Source: Bacillota bacterium
GTDB lineage: Bacteria > Bacillota > Clostridia > Oscillospirales > Oscillospiraceae
DNA: 11,998 bases
Assembly (NCBI GenBank): GCA_023406225.1
Contig: JAEXWS010000177.1
Coordinates: 1 to 11,998 of the forward strand
Direction: 5' to 3'
The position numbers and the translations under genes are program-made. Below the pieces are notes generated by a model. It saw nothing but the letters and a program-made list of their open reading frames with translations, was not told the DNA's origin and did not search any database. Below are positions 1 through 6,410 of this stretch, piece after piece. Numbering within the stretch: the first letter of the stretch is position 1; the number at the start of each line of letters is the position of its first letter.

Positions 1-484
1 CGATGCGGCCGAAGCCCAGGATGCCGATGGTCTTGCCCGCCAGCTCGATGAGCGGATAGTCCCAGAAGCACCAGTCGGCGCTCGTCTCCCAGCGGCCCGC
101 GTGGACAGCGTCGTTGTGGTGGGCCACATGGTGGCAGATCTCCAGCAGCAGGGCGATGGCGAACTGGCTGACGGAGGCCGTGCCGTAGGTGGGAACGTTG
201 GTGACGGGGATCCCCTTCTCCCGGGCGCAGGCCACGTCCACCACGTCGTACCCCGTGGCAAGCATGCTGATGAACTTCATGCCGGGGCAGGCGTCCATCA
301 CGGCCCGGGAAATGGGGGTCTTGTTGGTAAAAACGGCTTCCGCGTCCCCGATACGGGCGATGATCTCCGCCTCGTCGGTGAGGCTGGTCCGGTCATATAC
401 CGTCAAGTCTCCCAGCTTCTCCAGCTCGCCCCAGCTCAAATCGCCGGGGTTTTCCGTATAGCCGTCCAAAATCACGATCTTCAT
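1..484 (-). CDS. D-2-hydroxyacid dehydrogenase (glycerate/hydroxypyruvate reductase-like), 3' part outside window
   Basis: NAD(P)-dependent oxidoreductase of the D-isomer-specific 2-hydroxyacid dehydrogenase family, which interconverts a 2-oxoacid and a D-2-hydroxyacid in the cytoplasm. The visible 161 residues begin MKIVILDGYTENPGDLSW, a start typical of the HprA/glycerate-dehydrogenase-like branch. They contain the LATGYDVVDVACAREKGIPVTN segment of the substrate domain in two parts (about 75-96), an interdomain helix (about 103-125), and the first half of the Rossmann fold, LAGKTIGILGFGRI, with the first two glycines of GxGxxG at 157 and 159. The catalytic Arg, Glu and His lie beyond the left edge and cannot be checked. 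The ATG at 484 is preceded by AAGGAG at good distance, which fixes the start. It is the last visible gene of the leftward operon, 103 nt after the Ldh_2 gene. It is a different paralogue from the dehydrogenase at 6411-7379. Family certain; substrate unknown. Confidence 0.93.
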   Translation of the reverse strand, partial: MKIVILDGYTENPGDLSWGELEKLGDLTVYDRTSLTDEAEIIARIGDAEAVFTNKTPISRAVMDACPGMKFISMLATGYDVVDVACAREKGIPVTNVPTYGTASVSQFAIALLLEICHHVAHHNDAVHAGRWETSADWCFWDYPLIELAGKTIGILGFGRI

Positions 485-587
485 GCGTTTCACTCCTTAT
501 CCGCGGCGGAGCGGACGAAGGCAGGTCCCTGCCAAAGCACGCCCCCCGATCCAGTCGTTTGTATCATGACACGCCGGTTCCTGCCTG
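485..587. other. 103-nt gap between two operon genes; no clear signal
   Basis: This is the widest gap within the leftward gene series. It contains a small perfect inverted repeat, GGCAGG-TC-CCTGCC, at 520-533 without a T-tract, and the ribosome binding site of the following dehydrogenase. I see no convincing terminator or promoter, so read-through from the upstream gene is the simplest reading. A weak internal promoter cannot be excluded. Confidence 0.4.
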
Positions 588-1640
588 TCAACAGCTTTTC
601 AGCAGGTCCAGGGAAACTTGGCAGCGCGCAGCCAGATCCCGGAACTCCTGCTCCGTGGCGGCGTTGATCTCGATCCCCTCCGCCTGGTTTTTCCGCACCA
701 GCCGGTCCTCGATCTCTCCGGGGATCATGATCTCCTGGAATCCGGGCGCCACCGGTCCGGCCTTCAGCTCGTCGTACATGGCGTCCGCCCGGGCCTTGAA
801 CGTCTCCACGTCCAGGAACTTGCCGATGTCGATGGCTCCCATGAAATATCCCACGCCGGAGGGCTCCGTGGGGTTCTCGAACATCCGGGGGATGCGGCGG
901 GAGTCGTTGCCGCCGGCAAGGCAGCAGCAGATCACGTCGATGATGAGGGCCAGGGCATAGCCCTTGGCGCCGCCCAGGGGCGTCAGCGCGCCCACGTTGG
1001 CGGCGGCCGCGTCCGTGGTGGGTCTGCCGTCCGCGTCCAGGGCCCACGTGTCCGGGATGGGCTTCCCCTCTTTCATCGCCAGGGCGATCTTCCCCTTGGC
1101 CACCGTGCTGGTGGCCATGTCCAGCACCAGGTCCGGATGCCTGCCGGAGGGAAGCGCCACGGACAGCGGATTCGTGCCCAGCATGGGGGCGGCCCCGCCG
1201 AAGGGCGCCACCAGGGCCGGGGAGTTGCAGATGGAAAAGCCGATCATGTTTTCCTTTGCGGCCTGCATTGCATAGAACCCGCCGAAGCCGTAGTGCGAGG
1301 CGTGGTTCACCGTGGCGAAGCTGACGCCGGACTCCCGGGCGCGGCGGATGCACTCCCGGATCGTAAACGCGCCGATGGTGGAGCCCATGCCGTTTTGGCC
1401 GTCCACGGAGAACACGGCCCCCTGGTCCATGGTGATGACGGGCTGGGCGGTGGCGGAGGTGACGCCCCGCTCGATGCGGGTCACGTATCCCGCAAGCTTG
1501 GTCAGGCCGTGGGAGCGGATGCCCCGCATGTCGGACAGAAGCAGGTTCTCCAGCAGCAGTTCCGCGTCCGCCTGGGACATGCCCACGCAGCGCATGATCT
1601 GCACGCCGAATTCCCGCAGGGATGCAACTGTATATTTCAT
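588..1640 (-). CDS. Ldh_2 family dehydrogenase (malate / sulfolactate / ureidoglycolate dehydrogenase type)
   Basis: 350-residue NAD(P)-dependent oxidoreductase of the Ldh_2 (MDH type 2) family, whose members oxidise or reduce 2-hydroxy/2-oxo acids such as malate, L-lactate, sulfolactate, ureidoglycolate or cyclic imino acids. The fold is unrelated to classical lactate dehydrogenase and to the D-2-hydroxyacid dehydrogenases in this operon. Visible signatures: DMRGIRSHG (37-45) with His44; NHASHYG (112-118) with His116, the conserved catalytic-region histidine; the nucleotide-binding-type segments GTNPLSVALP (155-164) and DMATSTVAKGK (174-184); and PLGGAKGYALAL (221-232). Length is normal for the family and no key motif is broken. 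The ATG at 1640 follows AGAGGAG at about 5-nt spacing. It lies 34 nt after the RraA-like gene. Together with the D-2-hydroxyacid dehydrogenases it could invert the configuration of a hydroxyacid through the 2-oxoacid (inference). The exact substrate cannot be assigned from sequence. Confidence 0.93.
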   Translation of the reverse strand: MKYTVASLREFGVQIMRCVGMSQADAELLLENLLLSDMRGIRSHGLTKLAGYVTRIERGVTSATAQPVITMDQGAVFSVDGQNGMGSTIGAFTIRECIRRARESGVSFATVNHASHYGFGGFYAMQAAKENMIGFSICNSPALVAPFGGAAPMLGTNPLSVALPSGRHPDLVLDMATSTVAKGKIALAMKEGKPIPDTWALDADGRPTTDAAAANVGALTPLGGAKGYALALIIDVICCCLAGGNDSRRIPRMFENPTEPSGVGYFMGAIDIGKFLDVETFKARADAMYDELKAGPVAPGFQEIMIPGEIEDRLVRKNQAEGIEINAATEQEFRDLAARCQVSLDLLKSC

Positions 1641-1674
1641 TTTGATCTCCTCTTCTCGTAATGGTTGGGACCGC

Positions 1675-2400
1675 TCAGGGGCGGATCATCCCCCGGCGGC
1701 GCTGCATCTCGTCCCGCCAGCCCATGATCTGGGCGGCGGTGACCCGCTCTCCCCGTTCCAGGGCCGCCCGGCAGGGCTCCAGCAGGGCGTTTTCCGCCTC
1801 CATGGCCCGGACGCAGGCGCCCGCCAACTCTCCGGCGATCTCCCCGGGAATGACGATGGCCCCGTGGCGGTCCGCATGAAGAAGGTCGCCGGGACGGACG
1901 GTCATGCCGCAGATATCCACCTCCGTCCCCGCCTCCACCATGTGGATATACGCATGGGAGATGAGGACTTCCTTGGAAAAGAGGTAGAATCCCACTTTCC
2001 GGACCTCTTCGATGTCCCGCACGCCGCCGTTGGTCACAACGCCCACACAGCCCAGCGCCCGGTGGACGGTGGCCTGTACGTCCCCCCAAAAGGACCCCAC
2101 CGGCACGCCGTCCATGTCTTGGATGGCCGCCACCATGGGCAGGTCAAAGCCCTCGTACTGGCGGTAGTAGGCCTCCATCACCGCGCTGTGGGCCGGGGTC
2201 GCCGGACTGCGGGCGGAGACGACGCCGGTGCGGGCATAGCCCACCATGGGACGTTCCGCCGGCGCCGCGCGCATCCGAAGCTCCGGCCGTGTGAAGCCCT
2301 CCGTCCGGCCCCGGATGCCGAAGCCCTCGATGGCGTTGCAGATGGTGGGGGTGTCGAACGCCGCCAGGGCGTCCAACTGCTCCCTTGTCAGAAGTTCCAT
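1675..2400 (-). CDS. RraA-like protein (4-hydroxy-4-methyl-2-oxoglutarate aldolase / oxaloacetate decarboxylase type)
   Basis: 241-residue member of the RraA-like superfamily, which includes divalent-metal-dependent HMG/CHA aldolases that also decarboxylate oxaloacetate, and the RNase E inhibitor RraA. Databases often mislabel it as a demethylmenaquinone methyltransferase. Visible motifs: the N-terminal DTPTICNAIE helix (16-25), GSFWGDVQATVHRALGCVG (102-120), the substrate/metal motif NGGVRD (124-129) with Arg128 and Asp129, and RPGDLLHADRHGAIVIP (169-185). It is longer than minimal RraA (about 160 aa) and fits the aldolase-like branch, so an enzymatic role is favoured over RNase regulation. 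The same frame opens with a TTG at 2415, but I prefer the ATG at 2400 because GAAAGG lies about 7 nt upstream and the encoded MELLTREQL suits the family. The start is 11 nt after the aldolase stop, so translational coupling is likely. Substrate unknown. Confidence 0.9.
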   Translation of the reverse strand: MELLTREQLDALAAFDTPTICNAIEGFGIRGRTEGFTRPELRMRAAPAERPMVGYARTGVVSARSPATPAHSAVMEAYYRQYEGFDLPMVAAIQDMDGVPVGSFWGDVQATVHRALGCVGVVTNGGVRDIEEVRKVGFYLFSKEVLISHAYIHMVEAGTEVDICGMTVRPGDLLHADRHGAIVIPGEIAGELAGACVRAMEAENALLEPCRAALERGERVTAAQIMGWRDEMQRRRGMIRP

Positions 2401-2411
2401 GGGCGCGCCTT

Positions 2412-3215
2412 TCAATAGGCCCGGCCCATGCCGTCCAGCACGCTGTGGGAGGTCTGTAAAACAGACTTGGCGCCGCTGACGATATAGTTGAAGTCAAAGT
2501 TCATGGAGATGTAGTTGACGCCCCGGCGGGTCCAGTCGGACACGAATTTCTCACTGCACGCGCCGGAGACGCCGAAGAGCTTTCCGGTGCCGGCCAGCGC
2601 GCGGCCGATCTCGTCGAACTGCTCCTGGACCTCCGGATCGTTCACCGTGTAGGTCCGCTCCGGGGTGTTCATGCTCATGCAGAAGTCGTTGGGCCCCACC
2701 ACGAAGCCGCTGATGCCGGGGAGCTTGGCGATCTCGGGCAGGTCCTTCACTACGTCGATATGCTCGATCTGGACGATGGTGAGCACGTGCTTATCGGTAT
2801 TGGCAACGTATTCATTCTTGTCCCAAAGCCCGTAGTTCACGGCCCGGCGGGTGCCCATCCCCCGGACACCGTAGGGCGGATAGTGGGTGGCGGCGGCGGC
2901 CTGCTTCGCCTCCTCCAGCGAGCAGACCATGGGGACCACGATGCCGTCCGCCCCCATATCCAGGATCGCCTTGATAATGACGGGGTCGTTCCAGGGCACC
3001 CGGACGATGCCCGCCGCGCCCGCCGCCCGGCAGGCCATCAGGTGGAGCTGGATATCCTTGCGGTCGATGGCGCTGTGCTCGCCGTCGATCCAGATGAAGT
3101 CGAAGCCGCAGCCCGCGATCATCTCCGTCACAAAGGGGCTGTCAAAGCCCACGTGGGAACCCAGGGCGATCTTGCCCGCGGCTACTTTGTCGGTGATTTT
3201 TTGTGCGTTATACAT
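2412..3215 (-). CDS. HpcH/HpaI family class II aldolase
   Basis: 267-residue metal-dependent aldolase of the HpcH/HpaI (2-keto-3-deoxyaldarate / 4-hydroxy-2-oxoacid aldolase) family, which cleaves 4-hydroxy-2-oxo acids to pyruvate plus an aldehyde. Expected active-site residues are present with a constant +2 offset from E. coli HpaI as I recall its numbering: Asp44 and His47 in IWIDGEHS, Arg72 in VRVPWND, metal ligands Glu151 (QIEH) and Asp177 (GPNDF). MGADGIVVPMV (87-97) and YPPYGVRGMG (112-121, one substitution in that copy) are also typical. The frame is open 37 codons further upstream, but the ATG at 3215 has a strong GAGGAGG at 5-nt spacing and the upstream residues look unlike the family. 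It opens the enzyme half of the operon, 73 nt and one GC hairpin after tctC, and is tightly followed by the RraA-like gene. Neighbouring two metal-dependent pyruvate-type aldolases is notable. Natural aldehyde product unknown. Confidence 0.94.
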   Translation of the reverse strand: MYNAQKITDKVAAGKIALGSHVGFDSPFVTEMIAGCGFDFIWIDGEHSAIDRKDIQLHLMACRAAGAAGIVRVPWNDPVIIKAILDMGADGIVVPMVCSLEEAKQAAAATHYPPYGVRGMGTRRAVNYGLWDKNEYVANTDKHVLTIVQIEHIDVVKDLPEIAKLPGISGFVVGPNDFCMSMNTPERTYTVNDPEVQEQFDEIGRALAGTGKLFGVSGACSEKFVSDWTRRGVNYISMNFDFNYIVSGAKSVLQTSHSVLDGMGRAY

Positions 3216-3220
3216 GGGGT

Positions 3221-3227
3221 CCTCCTC
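3221..3227 (-). promoter_or_regulatory. Strong Shine-Dalgarno fixing the aldolase start
   Basis: On the minus strand GAGGAGG lies 5 nt before the ATG at 3215. It decides against the longer reading frame that begins near 3326 and runs through the GC hairpin. Confidence 0.85.
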
Positions 3228-3251
3228 AATTCTGTCGGATACAATTTGGAT

Positions 3252-3278
3252 GGGGCCCGGCCGGATGGGCCGGGCCCC
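3252..3278 (-). terminator. GC-rich hairpin between tctC and the aldolase (attenuator or mRNA-end stabiliser)
   Basis: Perfect 11-bp inverted repeat, GGGGCCCGGCC at 3252-3262 and GGCCGGGCCCC at 3268-3278, with a 5-nt loop. It starts 11 nt past the tctC stop codon in the direction of transcription. No T-tract follows on the minus strand, so it is probably not a full intrinsic terminator. The likely roles are partial termination or protection of the upstream mRNA 3' end, making transporter mRNA, above all for the binding protein, more abundant than that of the enzymes. That role is inferred. Confidence 0.65.
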
Positions 3279-3288
3279 TGAATCGGCT

Positions 3289-4299
3289 TTACTTGAAATA
3301 CTGGGAATACGCGGACATCTTCTCATACTCGGCCCGGATAAACTCCTCAGCCTCTTTCCGCTCCAGGAAGTAGACGCTCTGGTTGTAGCCGTCCTTGATG
3401 TACTGGGCGTACTCGGGCATTTCGGAGACCTGCTTCATGGCCTCGCAAAGCTTGTCGCAGATGGCGGCGGGGGTGCCCTTGGGCGCCAGCACGTAGTACG
3501 TCAGGTCGTATTCCAGGCTGTCGATCCCCTGCTCCTTGCAGGTCTCCACGTCCGGCAGGAACGGCAGGCGCTCGGAGGCCGTGGTGGCCAGATATTTGAA
3601 GTCGCCGGTGGTCACGTAGTCCTGAACGGTGCCCACGGGGTTCAAAATCAGGTCCACCTGGCCGCCCAGCAGATTGGCGACCCGCTCGGAGGAGCTGCTG
3701 GTGTTCACGATGTTGTACTGCGCGTCATAATCGGCCTGGAGCACCACGCCCGCCCAATGGGAGGTGGCGCCGGTGTTGGCCGCGTAATTCAGCTCGCCGG
3801 GATGCTCTTTGGAATAGGCGATCATCTCAGGGATGGTATCGAAGGGAGCGTCCGCCCGGGCCACAAACACCTCTCCGGCGGAGACGCCCGCGCAGCACAC
3901 CACTTCAAAATCGTCCACGCCGTAATCGGTGATGCCGGTGACCTGGTTCAGCGTGAAGCAAGTGTGGCCGAACAGGAAGCGATAGCCGTCGGGATCGGAG
4001 TTTTTGACCTCCTCGGAACCCAGCGCGCCGCCGCTGCCGGCAATGTTGGTGACGATGAAATCCTTGCCCAGAACGTCGGGCAGATACTGGGTGTAAGCCC
4101 GGGCGTTGAAATCGGTATCGCCGCCCGCGCCCATGAACACCACGAACTCCACGGACTTCTCCGGCCACTTGATCTCTTCGGTCTGGGCCGCGCCGTCACC
4201 GCCGCCTGCGGGCGGGGTCTCTTGAGGCTTGCTGCCGCAGCCGGCCAGCAGAGTCAGGGTCATCAAAAGCATAAGCGTTAGGGACAACAGTTTTTTCAT
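3289..4299 (-). CDS. tctC: Tripartite tricarboxylate transporter (TTT) substrate-binding lipoprotein, TctC family
   Basis: 336-residue extracytoplasmic solute-binding protein of the Bug/TctC family. It captures a carboxylate outside the membrane and delivers it to the TctAB membrane pair. The N-terminus is a lipoprotein signal: KK, hydrophobic stretch 4-19, and lipobox LAGC with Cys21 as the predicted lipidated residue, followed by a flexible Pro/Gly/Gln-rich linker (22-42). The mature domain has the family motifs SVEFVVFMGAGGDTDFNAR (49-67), GSGGALGSEEV (88-98), GELNYAANTGATSHWAG (168-184), and VANLLGGQVDLILNPVG (207-223), then LPFLPDVETCKEQGID (245-260). The ATG at 4299 is preceded by GGAGGAT. 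It is 13 nt after tctA, and its ribosome site overlaps the end of tctA. Ligands of this family include citrate, other di- and tricarboxylates, sulfolactate and aromatic acids, so the ligand cannot be named; the neighbouring enzymes suggest a hydroxy- or oxo-carboxylate. Confidence 0.95.
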   Translation of the reverse strand: MKKLLSLTLMLLMTLTLLAGCGSKPQETPPAGGGDGAAQTEEIKWPEKSVEFVVFMGAGGDTDFNARAYTQYLPDVLGKDFIVTNIAGSGGALGSEEVKNSDPDGYRFLFGHTCFTLNQVTGITDYGVDDFEVVCCAGVSAGEVFVARADAPFDTIPEMIAYSKEHPGELNYAANTGATSHWAGVVLQADYDAQYNIVNTSSSSERVANLLGGQVDLILNPVGTVQDYVTTGDFKYLATTASERLPFLPDVETCKEQGIDSLEYDLTYYVLAPKGTPAAICDKLCEAMKQVSEMPEYAQYIKDGYNQSVYFLERKEAEEFIRAEYEKMSAYSQYFK

Positions 4300-4312
4300 T
4301 GGGAGATCCTCC

Positions 4313-5821
4313 TTAATTTTTGTTGCACTTCCTGCGATTTTTCACATTTTTCCACACCATCAAAACGATGGAGACTGCGGACGCCGCCAGGAACAGGGCC
4401 GCCACCGGGCTTTTGAAGAAGGCCAGGAAGGACCCGTGGGTATACATCAATCCCCGGCGGAGATACAGCTCCGTATTTCCGCCCAGGACAAACCCCAGGA
4501 TCAGGGGAGGCAGGGGCATATCCAGCTTGACCATGGCATACCCCACCGCGCCGAAAATCAACACGCTCCATACGTCGAAGGTGCGGCTGTTGAGTCCGTA
4601 GGCCCCGATGAGGCACAGCACCACCAGGATGGGCAGCAGGTAATTCTTCGGGACCTTCAGCACATTGGCAAAGACCCGCAGGCCCACCATCTGCACGATC
4701 AGCATCACGCAGGCGGCGATGAACATGGCCCCGAACACGGTATAGACCATATCCGCGCTGGTGGTGAACAGCAGCGGTCCGGGCTGGAGCCCGTGGACCA
4801 TAAAGCCGCCGAGAAGCATGGCCGTCGCCGCGTCGCCGGGGATGCCCAGCGTCAGCATGGGGACCATCGCGCCGCCGATGGAGCCGTTATTGGCGCTCTC
4901 GGAGGCCACCACGCCGTCCATGATGCCGGTGCCGTACTTTTCCGGGTGCTTGCTGCTCTTTTGGGAGACGGTATAGGCCAGAATGTTGGACGTCGCGCCG
5001 CCGATGCCCGGCAGGATGCCCACGCCCACGCCGATCAATGTGGAGCGGATGCTGTTCCAGATTTGACTGATGAACTCCTTGATGCTGAAGCCGAACAGGC
5101 CCTTGCGCTGGAATTCCAGGGGCCTGGCGTTCGCCAGGGAGGCCCGGTTCGTGGCGGTGGCCAGGATCTCATTGATGGCATAAAGCCCGATGAGCAGCGT
5201 CAGCGTGTCAAAACCGGAGCGGAACTGGGAAATGCCGAAGGTATAGCGGGAGACGGAGTCGATGGGCGCGGAGCCGATGGTGGTGAACATGCAGCCCAGC
5301 ACCGCGCTCATAAGGCCCTTGGTAACGGATTTCCCCGTCAGACCGGAAATGAGCGTCAGAGAGAAGATGGAGATGGCGAACAGCTCCTGCGCCCCCATCT
5401 TCACCGCAAGCTTCGCCACCTGAGGCGCCAAAAAAGCCAAAACCAGCACGCCCACCACGGTACCGATAAAGGAAAACACCGTGCCCGCGCCCAACGCCTT
5501 GAATGCCTCTCCCTTTTTCGCCATGGGCGCACCGTCAAAGCAGGTGGCCACCGAGGCCGGCGTTCCCGGCATATTCAGCAAGATCGCGGAGATCAGGCCG
5601 CCGGAGACCGCGCCGATGTACAGCGCACAAAGAAGCGTGATCCCGTTGGCCGCCGAAAGCTGGTACGTCACCGGCAGAAACAGGGCGATCGCCATGACCG
5701 CCGTCAGTCCGGGCACCGAGCCGAAGATGATCCCCACGATGACGCCCAGGAAGATCAAAAGGATGGTGTCCGGTGTGCAGGCGGCCCGCAGGCCCTCTAA
5801 AAACAGTTGCAGCATCGTCAT
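4313..5821 (-). CDS. tctA: TTT transporter large membrane subunit, TctA family
   Basis: 502-residue polytopic membrane protein of the TctA (DUF112) family, the large channel-forming subunit of the tripartite tricarboxylate transporter, driven by ion gradient rather than ATP. Family signatures visible: GSVPGLTAVMAIALFLP (34-50), NMPGTPAS (84-91), LIGLYAINEIL (210-220), the duplicated Pro-Gly motif GILPGIGGATSN (268-279), and EKYGTGIMDGVVASESANN (294-312) followed by GIPGDAATAMLLGGF (326-340). About ten or more hydrophobic segments span the chain and the C-terminal tail is basic (KNVKNRRKCNKN). The length is normal. Two in-frame ATGs, at 5821 and 5815, both sit close to GAGGGGGGA, so the start is uncertain by two codons. 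The gene starts 7 nt after the tctB stop. The order here is B-A-C, not the classical C-B-A. Confidence 0.96.
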   Translation of the reverse strand: MTMLQLFLEGLRAACTPDTILLIFLGVIVGIIFGSVPGLTAVMAIALFLPVTYQLSAANGITLLCALYIGAVSGGLISAILLNMPGTPASVATCFDGAPMAKKGEAFKALGAGTVFSFIGTVVGVLVLAFLAPQVAKLAVKMGAQELFAISIFSLTLISGLTGKSVTKGLMSAVLGCMFTTIGSAPIDSVSRYTFGISQFRSGFDTLTLLIGLYAINEILATATNRASLANARPLEFQRKGLFGFSIKEFISQIWNSIRSTLIGVGVGILPGIGGATSNILAYTVSQKSSKHPEKYGTGIMDGVVASESANNGSIGGAMVPMLTLGIPGDAATAMLLGGFMVHGLQPGPLLFTTSADMVYTVFGAMFIAACVMLIVQMVGLRVFANVLKVPKNYLLPILVVLCLIGAYGLNSRTFDVWSVLIFGAVGYAMVKLDMPLPPLILGFVLGGNTELYLRRGLMYTHGSFLAFFKSPVAALFLAASAVSIVLMVWKNVKNRRKCNKN

Positions 5822-5828
5822 TCCCCCC

Positions 5829-6383
5829 TCAGATATTCAGAATGCCCGCAGGCAGCTTCAGCTTGAATCCTGAGACAAACAGGAAATAGACCGCCACCGG
5901 GATCACCACGGACAGCCCAATGATCCAGACCCAGCTGCGTTTTTCCTTCGGCGTCAGGAACAGCATGGCGCAAAACAGGAACGCCGCGCTGGAGAGAATA
6001 AAGCCCAGGGGTTTGAAGGCCGCCACATACAACACCAGCAGCGCCGCGATCACCAAAAAGGATCTCATGCTGGACCCCTTCACATAGGCGTCCTCGTCAA
6101 AGCGCTCCTTGGCCTCCTCCGGATTGGACGCCGTGGCGGCGCCCGCCCGGGCCGCGGGTCCTTCCTCGCTCCCGGCCGTCCGCAGCGCCTTGAGCGCGGT
6201 CAAGATCTGTATCCCGCTGAGGACCGCCATCATCACGCCAAGGACCCGGGGCATAAATTTGGAGTCCACCACCTGGTTCCCATATCCGCTGTAAGAAGAG
6301 ATGGCAAAGGAGCCCAGGAAGTACGCCACGCTCAAAACCAGGAACACGGCGCCGATCCAAAGTTCTTTTTTTGCGTCTTTCAT
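5829..6383 (-). CDS. tctB: TTT transporter small membrane subunit, TctB family
   Basis: 184-residue small membrane component that pairs with TctA. Predicted hydrophobic segments lie at about 9-29, 46-66, 108-124, 127-144 and 150-170, with a long charged, Ala/Glu-rich loop (about 67-107) between the second and third. VDSKFMPRVLGVMM (39-52) matches the Phe-Pro motif near the second membrane segment, and the end GFKLKLPAGIL (172-182) matches the typical C-terminus of the family. Sequence conservation in TctB is generally weak, so the call also rests on position directly before tctA (7 nt). The ATG at 6383 follows AAAGGATG. It is 27 nt after the interrupted dehydrogenase. Confidence in the family is high. 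Confidence 0.9.
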   Translation of the reverse strand: MKDAKKELWIGAVFLVLSVAYFLGSFAISSYSGYGNQVVDSKFMPRVLGVMMAVLSGIQILTALKALRTAGSEEGPAARAGAATASNPEEAKERFDEDAYVKGSSMRSFLVIAALLVLYVAAFKPLGFILSSAAFLFCAMLFLTPKEKRSWVWIIGLSVVIPVAVYFLFVSGFKLKLPAGILNI

Positions 6384-6410
6384 GTTTTCATCCTTTCGTG
6401 GGCCGCGCCG

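Noticed and set aside
520..533. GGCAGG-TC-CCTGCC hairpin between two operon genes as a terminator
   Set aside because: The stem is 6 bp with a 2-nt loop and no T-tract on either strand.
4229..5800. 523-codon plus-strand open frame opposite tctA
   Set aside because: It is the mirror of the TctA reading frame in GC-rich DNA; the translation is rich in Gln, His, Arg and Gly with no domain resemblance, and tctA on the other strand has clear family motifs.
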